Below, piece by piece: positions 50,800-59,186 of a stretch of 64,000 nt of DNA (position 1 is its first letter; each line of letters begins with the position of its first letter). The notes below the pieces were generated by a model that saw only the letters and a list, made by a program, of their open reading frames with translations, ran no database searches and was not told where the DNA came from. The translations under genes and the position numbers were made by a program. The stretch lies in the NCBI RefSeq assembly GCF_024055575.1, contig NZ_JAMXOE010000024.1, positions 1 to 64,000 of the forward strand, in the 5' to 3' direction. Origin of the DNA: Mucilaginibacter flavidus (GTDB lineage Bacteria; Bacteroidota; Bacteroidia; Sphingobacteriales; Sphingobacteriaceae).

Positions 50800-53127
50800 A
50801 TGAATAAATATTCTTCGTTTAAAACTGCGTGTGCAGCAATTGCACTTTTTGTTTCGGCTGTGCCAATTAATAAGGCGGCTGCACAAAACAAAGACGGCAA
50901 TGCCAGTTCTGTAACCATTGGCATGGAGCCCTTTGTTACTAAACTGATGAGCAAGATGACGGTCGACGAAAAAATCGGTCAGCTTAATTTGGTAGTTACG
51001 GGTAACGTGGCGACGGGTACAACTATGAGCAAAGGCATTGAAGACAAATTGAAGCGCGGCGAGATTGGCGGAATATTTGGAGTTTGGGGTACCGAAAATA
51101 TTTTAAAGTACCAGGATGTTGCTGTGAAAAATTCGCGCCTGCACATACCTTTAATATTTGGGCTGGATGTTATACATGGTCACGAAACTATTTTCCCGAT
51201 ACCATTAGGAGTCTCGGCGACCTGGGATATGGGCCTGATCGAGCAATCGGCCCGTACCGCGGCTAAGGAAGCAACGGCCGAAGGACTAAACTGGGTATTT
51301 TCGCCAATGGTTGATATTGCCCGCGACCCGCGCTGGGGCCGCATTTCGGAAGGTTCGGGTGAGGATCCTTGGTATGGCTCGCAGGTTGCCAAGGCAATGG
51401 TGCGCGGCTACCAGGGCAAAAGCATGACCGATGCAGATGCGGTGATGGCTTGCGTTAAGCACTTTGCATTATATGGCGGTGCCGAAGCCGGCCGCGAATA
51501 CAATACTGTTGACATGAGCCTTATAAAAATGTACCAGGATTACCTGCCGCCATATAAAGCTGCTGTTGATGCAGGTGCAGGTAGTTTCATGAGCTCGTTT
51601 AATACTATAAACGGTATGCCTGCCACGGTTAATAAATGGTTGCTTACTGATTTGTTGCGCAAGCAATGGGGCTTTAAAGGCTTTGTGGTGTCGGATTATA
51701 CTGCGCTTAACGAGGTTACCAACCACGGCCTTGGCGATTTGCAAACTGTATCGGCACTGGCTGTTAAAGCCGGCCTTGATATGGATATGGTGGGCGAGGG
51801 CTTTTTAACCACATTGAAGAAATCATTAAAAGAAGGAAAAATAACCCAGCAGGAAATTGATTTGGCGTGCCGCCGCGTGCTGGAAGCTAAATATAAGCTA
51901 GGACTTTTCGGCAACCCGCATAAATCAATAAACGCCGACCGCGAAAAACAAGATGTATTTAATGATGATACCCGCAAATTTGCCCGGAAAATAGCTGAGC
52001 ATTCGTTTGTGTTACTGAAAAACCAGGGCGAAACCCTGCCGCTGAAAAAATCGGGCACAATTGCGTTGGTTGGCCCGCTGGCCGATAACCACTCGGAGAT
52101 GCTGGGCACCTGGGTAATTGCCGGCGACCCAAAGAAATCGGTAAGTGTTGCCGAGGGGATAAAGAATGTAGTTGGCGATAATGTAAAGGTGTTATATGCA
52201 AAAGGTTCCAATATTACTGACGACTCGCTTTTAAGTATCCGTGCATTTGCATTAACCGGCCCTGAGCAAAAAGACAAGCGCAGCCCCCAGGAAATGATTG
52301 ATGAGGCCGTTGAAGCTGCAAAAAAAGCCGATGTAGTTGTTGCAGTGGTTGGCGAGTCGGCAAATATGTCGGGCGAATCATCAAGCCGGGCTGATATTGA
52401 TATTCCGGAAAGCCAGAAGGATTTGCTAAAGGCATTATCAAAAACCGGCAAGCCATTGGTTATTGTATTATTTAATGGCCGGCCTTTAACCTTAACCTGG
52501 GAAGATAAACATGCTGCCGCGATACTTGACGCGTGGGCGCCCGGCACTGAAGCTGGTAACGCAATTGCCGATGTACTTTTCGGTAATTATAATCCTGGCG
52601 GCAAAATAACAGCAACGTTTCCGCGTAGCGTAGGGCAAATACCTATTTATTACGCACACAAAAACACAGGCAGGCCGTTTGACGGTACAGGAGGTGCTAA
52701 ATTTAAATCGGACTATCTTGATATTTCGAACGATCCACTTTATCCTTTTGGCTATGGCTTAAGTTATACAACGTTTAGCTACAGTAGCGTACAGCTCGAC
52801 AAAACCGACCCGGTTGGTAACACCACCGTTAAAGCTACGGTTACCGTAACCAACACCGGTAAGTACGCCGGCGAAGAAGTTGTACAACTTTATATAGCCG
52901 ATCCGGTGGCCAGTATAAGCCGCTCGGTTAAGGAATTAAAAAATTTTAAAAAGGTGTTTTTACAGCCCGGCGAGAGCAAAGTTGTATCATTTAATATCAC
53001 CACTGCCGACCTGAAATTTTATAATGAAAAATTAACATATGATTGGGAGCCGGGGAAATTTATTGTCCAAATTGGTACCAATTCGAGCAACGTGCAATCG
53101 GCATCGGTAGATTGGTCAAAAAGGTAG
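50800..53127 (+). CDS. bglX: Glycoside hydrolase family 3 beta-glucosidase-like enzyme
   Basis: A 775-residue exported enzyme: signal peptide (about 1-28, NKAAAQ), GH3 N-terminal barrel (about 50-380) with KHFALYGGAEAGREYNTVDMS and the nucleophile Asp299 in GFVVSDYTALNE, C-terminal alpha/beta domain (about 400-640) with ADIDIPESQKDLLKAL, and an FnIII-like domain (about 680-770). It is close to BglX-type periplasmic beta-glucosidases/xylosidases in layout and length. Probably controlled by the divergent Nudix-type regulator. A strong terminator follows at 53157-53189. Confidence 0.93.
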   Translation: MNKYSSFKTACAAIALFVSAVPINKAAAQNKDGNASSVTIGMEPFVTKLMSKMTVDEKIGQLNLVVTGNVATGTTMSKGIEDKLKRGEIGGIFGVWGTENILKYQDVAVKNSRLHIPLIFGLDVIHGHETIFPIPLGVSATWDMGLIEQSARTAAKEATAEGLNWVFSPMVDIARDPRWGRISEGSGEDPWYGSQVAKAMVRGYQGKSMTDADAVMACVKHFALYGGAEAGREYNTVDMSLIKMYQDYLPPYKAAVDAGAGSFMSSFNTINGMPATVNKWLLTDLLRKQWGFKGFVVSDYTALNEVTNHGLGDLQTVSALAVKAGLDMDMVGEGFLTTLKKSLKEGKITQQEIDLACRRVLEAKYKLGLFGNPHKSINADREKQDVFNDDTRKFARKIAEHSFVLLKNQGETLPLKKSGTIALVGPLADNHSEMLGTWVIAGDPKKSVSVAEGIKNVVGDNVKVLYAKGSNITDDSLLSIRAFALTGPEQKDKRSPQEMIDEAVEAAKKADVVVAVVGESANMSGESSSRADIDIPESQKDLLKALSKTGKPLVIVLFNGRPLTLTWEDKHAAAILDAWAPGTEAGNAIADVLFGNYNPGGKITATFPRSVGQIPIYYAHKNTGRPFDGTGGAKFKSDYLDISNDPLYPFGYGLSYTTFSYSSVQLDKTDPVGNTTVKATVTVTNTGKYAGEEVVQLYIADPVASISRSVKELKNFKKVFLQPGESKVVSFNITTADLKFYNEKLTYDWEPGKFIVQIGTNSSNVQSASVDWSKR

Positions 53128-53156
53128 AAAAAGTTAAAATTTCATCAGATTTGAGA

Positions 53157-53189
53157 AGCGCCAGGCACCTATAGCCGGGCGCTTTTTTT
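53157..53189 (+). terminator. Rho-independent terminator after the GH3 gene
   Basis: AGCGCC-a-GGC (53157-53166) pairs with GCC-g-GGCGCT (53174-53183) around a 7-base loop, with one mismatch pair in the stem, followed by TTTTTT. It closes the GH3 transcript and separates it from susC. Confidence 0.88.
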
Positions 53190-53572
53190 ACTTTTATCAG
53201 GCTTTTTGTTAACGAATTGTTATGCCGGGGTGAGGAGCAAAAACGATCAAAAAAACGCCTAAATAACTGTTATAATGACGGTTTTAACAAAAAATGATGA
53301 AATTTTAACATTAATGCGATGTTAAAATAAGGTTATAAAAAGCGGGGTTTCATTATTAAAAAAAAAGCTTCAATACTGTTTTAAGCGATGGACGAGGCTT
53401 AAATTGTATTATATTGAAATAATTGTTGTGTATAACATAAATGTTACGTTTTAATTTTATTAATTATAATACCATTTTTTTAATGAATTTACAATAAATA
53501 GACTTTTAAACGGCGTTTTTACAGTGTTTTAAGGAGGAAAAATAATTAATTTGTAATTCTTATAATGTCACT

Positions 53573-53607
53573 TGTGTAAACAGTACACACTATTTACATT
53601 AGTGTAA
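53573..53607. promoter_or_regulatory. Two adjacent dyads, candidate operator upstream of susC
   Basis: TGTGT/ACACA (53573-53589) and TTACA/TGTAA (53594-53607) are centred about 20 bases apart, two helical turns. The second includes the 16-mer shared with the fmt upstream region. About 330 bases from the susC ATG. Confidence 0.35.
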
Positions 53608-53800
53608 TGCCAATGTGATTTTTTGCACCATCAAAGAATTATAAGAAACCTGATATTATTATAACATTTATTAAGCAACGATGCAGGCAATTTTTCGCAT
53701 GCATCGGGAAAATTGAGTAACAATAAGTTTTTATATTTATTAAGTACGATACATGATAAAATTTTTACATTTTTTTCTTTTCGGCCATATAAATAAAGCC

Positions 53801-53819
53801 GGCCCTTTCCGTAAGGGCC
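53801..53819 (+). promoter_or_regulatory. GGCCCTT-tccgt-AAGGGCC hairpin in the susC leader
   Basis: A perfect 7-bp GC-rich stem with a 5-base loop in otherwise AT-rich DNA, 112 bases before the susC ATG. It could stabilise the 5' end of the mRNA or act as an attenuator; the following sequence has only a weak T-run. Confidence 0.5.
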
Positions 53820-53930
53820 AAGTCAATTTTGCTTTTATCACTGTTTCCAAACGTGTTTTATCTCACAACACTATATATACCGAACAACAATCTTAAAATC
53901 AAATAAATTAATCAACTAAATCTCAATCTC

Positions 53931-56900
53931 ATGTTTAAAAGTTTACTCCTAAAGGGAAGAACATTATGCCTGCTGTTATGCTGCATGATTTCTTCATTGG
54001 TAGTTACAGCGCAAACAAAACACTCGGGTAAAGTTATCGGCAGCGATGACAAACTCCCGGTGGTTGGTGCATCCGTAAGGATTAAAGGCACCAACACAGG
54101 CGCTGTTACTGATGTTAACGGCGAGTTCACGCTCTCGTTAGCGCCCGGTAATGTACTTGTTGTAAGTTACCTTACCTACAAAACAAAAGAAGTTACTGTT
54201 CAGGGCGACCAGTATCTTACAATTTCGTTAGAGCCTGCAAACACTACCCTTAACGAGGTAATTGTTACAGGTTACCAAACCCAGCGTAAAAAGGACATCT
54301 CGGGTGCGGTAGCATCTGTTGACGTTTCTGCTGCAAAGGTTATTCCAACTACAAACTCAACTTCATTGCTACAAGGCCAGGCAGCTGGTGTTACAGTAGT
54401 TGAGTCGGGTGCTCCGGGTGCAGGTGCCAACGTGTTTGTACGTGGTATCAGTAACTTCGGTAATTCGTCTCCTTTGTACGTAATTGATGGGGTGCAGCGT
54501 GGTGGAATGGGTGATTTAAACCCTAACGACATCGAGTCGATCGCTGTACTGAAGGATGCTGGTTCTGCAGCTATCTACGGTGTTGCCGGTGGTAACGGTG
54601 TTGTGGTTATTACAACCAAAAAAGGTAAGCAAGGTAAAACCAGGTTTACTTATGATGCGTTTTATGGTAACCAAATTGCATTGGGCGGCAATCCGTTTAA
54701 TGTGCTTAGTGCCGACAACTTTGAAGCCCTGCTTCGCCAGATTCAGCCAGATAACCTTTTAATTAAGGATAACGGCGGTCATTTCTTCGATTATGGCTAC
54801 CAGGCTGGCTCAAACGTACCGGGCTCTCCGAAGGGACAAGCTAATGCTGGCAACCCGGCTATCGATCCGGCTAAATACGTGTTGGATATTAACAACCCTA
54901 ATAACGACTACCTGATACAAAAATTTGTAAAAGGCGCGGGTACCGATTGGTTCCATGCATTGTTTAAAAATGCACCACAGCAATCTCACACGGTATCGGC
55001 AAGCGGTGCTAATGAAAAAAACAACTACTATTTTTCGTTAGGCTACCTTAACCAACAGGGTACTTTAATTGACACTTACTATAAAAGGTATCAAACACGT
55101 ATCAACACAAACTTCTCTTTAAGCAACAGTATTCGTGTAGGCGAAACATTAAGCGTTTATTATGAAGAAAGCCCACAAGGCGGTGGTGGTATACCAGGCG
55201 GTAACCAAAGTGAAGGTAACGCGATATCGTTTAGCTATCGCATGATGCCTCAAATCCCGGTATACGATATCAAAGGTAACTGGGGTGGTACTTATGATGG
55301 TTTAACCCAGTTAGGTAACGCTATTAACCCTGTTGCAACACAGGCGCAAAATGGTTTGGATTTAAGCCGCGGCTGGAACATTGTAGGCTCGGCTTACGGC
55401 GAAGTTGATTTCCTGAAACACTTCAACGTTAAAACACAAATAGGAACAACTATTTACAACTATTACTACAACAATACCAACGTTAACCCTTATTACGGTG
55501 GTGAAAGCCATAACTCGCCAAACGGCTATAATACAGGTGCTGGTTATGGAACTCAATATAACTGGACCAATACTTTGCAATATAGCCAGGTATTTGGTAA
55601 GCATAGTGTAAAGGCATTTGCCGGTTTCGAAGCAAAAGACAGCTTTAGCCAGGGCGTGAGCGCTTCGGTTAATAACTTGTTTTCACTTGATCCTGCTTAT
55701 GTTAGTATTGGTAATGGCGATGCCAAGACTATTTTGGCAGGCGGTGGTCCAGGCGAAGAAATATCTACGCTGTCATTTTTTGGCCGTTTAGATTATATCT
55801 TTAATGATAGGTATATCTTAGCCGCTACTATTCGTCGTGACGGAACTTCATTGTTCTTCCCTGGCAAACAGTGGGGTACTTTCCCATCTGTTTCATTGGC
55901 ATGGCGCGTTTCGCAGGAAAATTTCCTTAAAGGTGTTTCATGGATAAATGATTTGAAATTACGCGGTAGCTACGGACAATTAGGTTATGTAGGTAACATC
56001 GGTGATGGTAACCCGTATTCTTCATTCAGGTCGAGCATTGGTGCCGCATCTTATGCAATTGGCGGTGGAATCAATTCTGCTACAGGCGGCTTTTTCGCTT
56101 CTCAAATTGGTAACAAAAAGACTACCTGGGAAACTGACGTTATCAGCAACGTAGGTCTTGATGCATCATTATTTAACCACTTGGATTTCACTTTTGAATG
56201 GTTTAATAAAACCAGCAAAAACTTGTTGAACGCTGTAACGCTGCCAGCAACAGTTGGTGGTGCTGCTCCTCCAACAATTAACGTAGGCCAGGTGTCAAAT
56301 AAAGGTATCGAAATTTCCGCAACCTACCACGGCAAACTTGGTAGCGCAGTTAGCTTCTACGGTGGTGCCAACATTACTACTTATAAAAGTAATATCGATA
56401 AGCTGTCAAACGTTGCCGCAAACAACTACTTCTATTCTAACTACCAACGTCAGGATGCGATCGTGAAAAACCAGGTTGGTCATCCAATCGGGGAGTTTTA
56501 TGGTTACCAGGTTGATGGTTACTGGAATACCCAGGCAGAAATTGATGCTGCTAACGCTAACGCAGTAGCAAAAACAGGTAAGGCCGGAAGCGTATTCCAA
56601 AACGGTTTGGGCACAAACCAGGGTGAGGCACTTGGCGATTTCAGATACCATGATACAAATGGCGATGGTGTTATTACCGATGCTGACCGTACTTTTATCG
56701 GTAACCCAAACCCTAAATTTACTTATGGCGTTAACTTGGGTGCAAGCTGGAAAGGTTTTGACTTCTCAACAGTATTGTTTGGTTCATATGGTGGGAAAAT
56801 TTATAACTACACCAAATACTGGACAGATTTTGGTGATACATTCGCCGGAAACAAGGGTAATGATTTGTTATTCAATTCATGGACACCAAGCAACCCTAAC

Positions 56901-57218
56901 GCCGCAACTCCAAAAGCAGCTGCAATCGGTGGTTTTGGTACAAGCGGTACCATTAACTCATGGTATGTTTCTGGTGGTTCGTTCCTGAAAATGCGTTCTG
57001 CTACTTTGGGTTACACATTCAACTCAGGCAAGCTTAAAGCTTTAGGTATCGACAAATTACACATATATGCACAAGGTGTAAACTTGTTTACTGCAACAAA
57101 ATATAAAGGTCTTGACCCTGAGTTGTTAACAGTAGGCAACAACGGTTTGGGTACTGACATTGGTGCTTATCCAAATAACGAAAAGAAATATATTTTTGGT
57201 GTTAACTTATCATTTTAA
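53931..57218 (+). CDS. SusC/RagA-family TonB-linked outer-membrane transporter
   Basis: A 1095-residue outer-membrane protein: signal peptide (about 1-27), CarboxypepD_reg-like beta-sandwich (about 30-115), plug domain (about 120-235, VVESGAPGAGANVFVRGISNFGNSSPLYVIDGV, VLKDAGSAAIYGVAGGNGVVVITTKKGK) and a 22-strand barrel to the C-terminal IFGVNLSF. It imports oligosaccharides, peptides or other large ligands with its SusD lid, using TonB energy. susD follows 25 bases downstream. Codon use is richer in GGT, GTT, GCT and CGT than in the neighbouring genes, which suggests high expression. Substrate not readable. Confidence 0.97.
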   Translation: MFKSLLLKGRTLCLLLCCMISSLVVTAQTKHSGKVIGSDDKLPVVGASVRIKGTNTGAVTDVNGEFTLSLAPGNVLVVSYLTYKTKEVTVQGDQYLTISLEPANTTLNEVIVTGYQTQRKKDISGAVASVDVSAAKVIPTTNSTSLLQGQAAGVTVVESGAPGAGANVFVRGISNFGNSSPLYVIDGVQRGGMGDLNPNDIESIAVLKDAGSAAIYGVAGGNGVVVITTKKGKQGKTRFTYDAFYGNQIALGGNPFNVLSADNFEALLRQIQPDNLLIKDNGGHFFDYGYQAGSNVPGSPKGQANAGNPAIDPAKYVLDINNPNNDYLIQKFVKGAGTDWFHALFKNAPQQSHTVSASGANEKNNYYFSLGYLNQQGTLIDTYYKRYQTRINTNFSLSNSIRVGETLSVYYEESPQGGGGIPGGNQSEGNAISFSYRMMPQIPVYDIKGNWGGTYDGLTQLGNAINPVATQAQNGLDLSRGWNIVGSAYGEVDFLKHFNVKTQIGTTIYNYYYNNTNVNPYYGGESHNSPNGYNTGAGYGTQYNWTNTLQYSQVFGKHSVKAFAGFEAKDSFSQGVSASVNNLFSLDPAYVSIGNGDAKTILAGGGPGEEISTLSFFGRLDYIFNDRYILAATIRRDGTSLFFPGKQWGTFPSVSLAWRVSQENFLKGVSWINDLKLRGSYGQLGYVGNIGDGNPYSSFRSSIGAASYAIGGGINSATGGFFASQIGNKKTTWETDVISNVGLDASLFNHLDFTFEWFNKTSKNLLNAVTLPATVGGAAPPTINVGQVSNKGIEISATYHGKLGSAVSFYGGANITTYKSNIDKLSNVAANNYFYSNYQRQDAIVKNQVGHPIGEFYGYQVDGYWNTQAEIDAANANAVAKTGKAGSVFQNGLGTNQGEALGDFRYHDTNGDGVITDADRTFIGNPNPKFTYGVNLGASWKGFDFSTVLFGSYGGKIYNYTKYWTDFGDTFAGNKGNDLLFNSWTPSNPNAATPKAAAIGGFGTSGTINSWYVSGGSFLKMRSATLGYTFNSGKLKALGIDKLHIYAQGVNLFTATKYKGLDPELLTVGNNGLGTDIGAYPNNEKKYIFGVNLSF

Positions 57219-57243
57219 CTGCTAAGAAAAAAACAATATAGTT

Positions 57244-59106
57244 ATGAAAAGATTTAATAGTAAACTTATTATCCCCGGTGCCATGGCGGTACTTGCACTA
57301 TCGTATTCGTGCAAGGACTACCTTAACAGGACACCAGTAGGATCATTGAACACCCTCATCCTGGCCAATAAGGCCGGGGTTGACGGTCTATTGATTGGCG
57401 CCTATTCATTATTGGATGGAACTTATGGCGGCCAACCCGGAAATACCTGGATGACTGGTACCGACAACTGGATTTATGGTAGTGTTGCAGCAGACGATGC
57501 TCACAAAGGCTCAACCCCTGATGACCAGGCGGCGGCAGGTCAAATTGAAGCGTACATTGCTACATCAAGTAACGGTTACCTTGACCCAAAATGGCGTGTA
57601 ATGTTCAACGGCGTTCAGCGTGCCAATGATGTTTTGCGCGAGTTGCCGTTGGTTAAAGACGGCTCAGTTACGCCTGATTACGCAAAGAAAGTAATTGCAG
57701 AAGCAAGGTTTTTACGTGCGTTTTACGAATTTGATTTAGCCAAATTGTGGAGAAATGTTCCATACGCTGATGAAACCATCACTTATGACAACGGTAACTT
57801 TAATGTTGGTAACCCAGGCCCGGTATGGGACAAAATTGAGGCTGATTTAACTGCTGCAATGGCCGATTTACCTACCACACAAGCTGAAAAAGGACGTGTG
57901 AATAAATATGCTGCTCAGGCTTTCCTGGCAAAAGCATATATGTATGACCATAAGTATGCGCAAGCCCTTCCGCTTTTAAACGACCTGATTGCTAACGGCG
58001 TTACATCAAGCGGCGCTAAATACGCACTTGTTCATTATGCTGATAACTTTAACGCTTCAACAAAAAATAATTCTGAAGGTGTATTTGTTATCCAAGCATC
58101 AGTACATGACGGTGCAAACGGTGATAACGGCGCTTCTGGCGGTACGCTGAACTTTCCTTCAGCTGGTCCTGCTACCTGCTGCGGCTTCTTCCAGCCATCT
58201 TTCAGTTTTGCAAACGCATTTAAAGTTGATGCTCAAACCGGTTTGCCATTGTTAGATACTTACAATGACAGCGACATTGCAAATGACCAGAACGTTGGTT
58301 CTGACAAACCATTTACTCCTTATGCAGGTACGCTTGACCCTCGTTTAGACTGGTCAGTTGGCCGTCGTGGTATCCCTTATCTTGATTGGGGAATTATGCC
58401 AGGTGCTTCATGGGCCCGTGACCAAACAGATGGTGGTCCGTACGTTCCTATCAAAAACACTTATTACAAATCTGCACAGGCATCAACCAGCGAAGCTTAC
58501 GAAGGCTGGGCTCCAAATCAATCTGTTGCCAACGGTTACAATGCTATCCGTTTTGCCGACGTATTGTTATGGGCAGCTGAAGCCGAAATTGAGATCGGTA
58601 GCCTGGATAAAGCTCAGGGATACGTTAACCAGGTTAGGGACCGTGCCGCCGATCCAACCGGATGGGTGCATACCTATGTAGATCCAAACAATTCAACAGG
58701 TGGATTTACAAACATTCCTGCTGCTAACTACAAAGTTGGTTACTACGGTGCTTATGCCGGTGTAAACGGCGGAACCAGCAATGCTGCTATGAGCTTTGCA
58801 ACCCAGGGTAAGGATTTTGCCCGTAAGGCTGTTCAGTTTGAGCGCAGGCTTGAATTGGGTATGGAAGGTCACCGTTTCTTCGACTTACAGCGTTGGGATG
58901 GTATCTTTGGTGGCCCAATGGGATCTGGCTATATGGCAGGTGTGTTGAATGGTTACTTAAACCACGAAATTCACGTTCCAAACTTCCCTTCTGCATTGTT
59001 AAACAGTGCGCACTTTGTTGCCGGAAGAAGTGAATTATTCCCTGTTCCAATTTCACAAATTAACTTAACCAACGGCGCAATTAAACAAAACCCTGGTTAC
59101 AATTGA
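57244..59106 (+). CDS. SusD/RagB-family outer-membrane lipoprotein
   Basis: A 620-residue lipoprotein (MAVLALSYSCKDYLNRTPVG, lipobox YSC) with the SusD layout: TPR-like helices (about 60-230: WRVMFNGVQRANDVLRELPL, AEARFLRAFYEFDLAKLWRNVPY, NKYAAQAFLAKAYMY) and the C-terminal RagB domain (about 420-620: YNAIRFADVLLWAAEAEIEIGSLDKAQGYVNQVRDRA, FERRLELGMEGHRFFDLQRWDG, LFPVPISQINL). It closes over SusC and binds the ligand. Shares the T-ending codon bias of susC. A terminator follows at 59122-59158. Confidence 0.97.
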   Translation: MKRFNSKLIIPGAMAVLALSYSCKDYLNRTPVGSLNTLILANKAGVDGLLIGAYSLLDGTYGGQPGNTWMTGTDNWIYGSVAADDAHKGSTPDDQAAAGQIEAYIATSSNGYLDPKWRVMFNGVQRANDVLRELPLVKDGSVTPDYAKKVIAEARFLRAFYEFDLAKLWRNVPYADETITYDNGNFNVGNPGPVWDKIEADLTAAMADLPTTQAEKGRVNKYAAQAFLAKAYMYDHKYAQALPLLNDLIANGVTSSGAKYALVHYADNFNASTKNNSEGVFVIQASVHDGANGDNGASGGTLNFPSAGPATCCGFFQPSFSFANAFKVDAQTGLPLLDTYNDSDIANDQNVGSDKPFTPYAGTLDPRLDWSVGRRGIPYLDWGIMPGASWARDQTDGGPYVPIKNTYYKSAQASTSEAYEGWAPNQSVANGYNAIRFADVLLWAAEAEIEIGSLDKAQGYVNQVRDRAADPTGWVHTYVDPNNSTGGFTNIPAANYKVGYYGAYAGVNGGTSNAAMSFATQGKDFARKAVQFERRLELGMEGHRFFDLQRWDGIFGGPMGSGYMAGVLNGYLNHEIHVPNFPSALLNSAHFVAGRSELFPVPISQINLTNGAIKQNPGYN

Positions 59107-59121
59107 TTTTTAATATTTTAT

Positions 59122-59158
59122 AAAAAAGAGGTGGAGATCATATCTTCACCTCTTTTTT
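59122..59158 (+). terminator. Rho-independent terminator after susD
   Basis: AAAAAAGAGGTG (59122-59133) pairs with CACCTCTTTTTT (59147-59158), 12 bp, around a 13-base loop that can pair further, followed by A/T-rich sequence. It lies 15 bases past the susD stop and only 28 bases before the next gene, so the FG-GAP gene may depend on readthrough or its own promoter. Confidence 0.85.
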
Positions 59159-59162
59159 ATTT

Positions 59163-59178
59163 TATACATTAGCGTATA
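59163..59178 (+). promoter_or_regulatory. TATAC/GTATA dyad upstream of the FG-GAP gene
   Basis: TATAC-attagc-GTATA lies 9 bases before the ATG at 59187 and resembles TTACA-ttag-TGTAA upstream of susC and fmt (ACATTAG-GTA in common). Weak evidence for a shared regulator. Confidence 0.25.
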
Positions 59179-59186
59179 ATTTAAAC

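Larger units (their letters stand above)
53190..53930 (+). promoter_or_regulatory. 740-base AT-rich region upstream of susC
   Basis: No reading frame is supported. The region is very AT-rich with many TTAAAATAA/TTATAAAA runs. It holds two adjacent dyads (TGTGT-aaacagt-ACACA at 53573-53589 and TTACA-ttag-TGTAA at 53594-53607) and one GC-rich hairpin (53801-53819). A long leader or a multi-site promoter is expected for a highly expressed SusC/SusD pair; I could not place a convincing TTTG/TAnnTTTG promoter. Confidence 0.5.

Noticed and set aside
51696..52547. 283-codon minus-strand frame within the GH3 gene
   Set aside because: Long only because the GH3 gene's codon use avoids stops on the opposite strand; Ser/Phe/Pro-rich with no domain.
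53128..53930. Possible missing gene between GH3 and susC
   Set aside because: Stops are frequent in all frames and the DNA is strongly AT-rich; only hairpins and dyads are supported.
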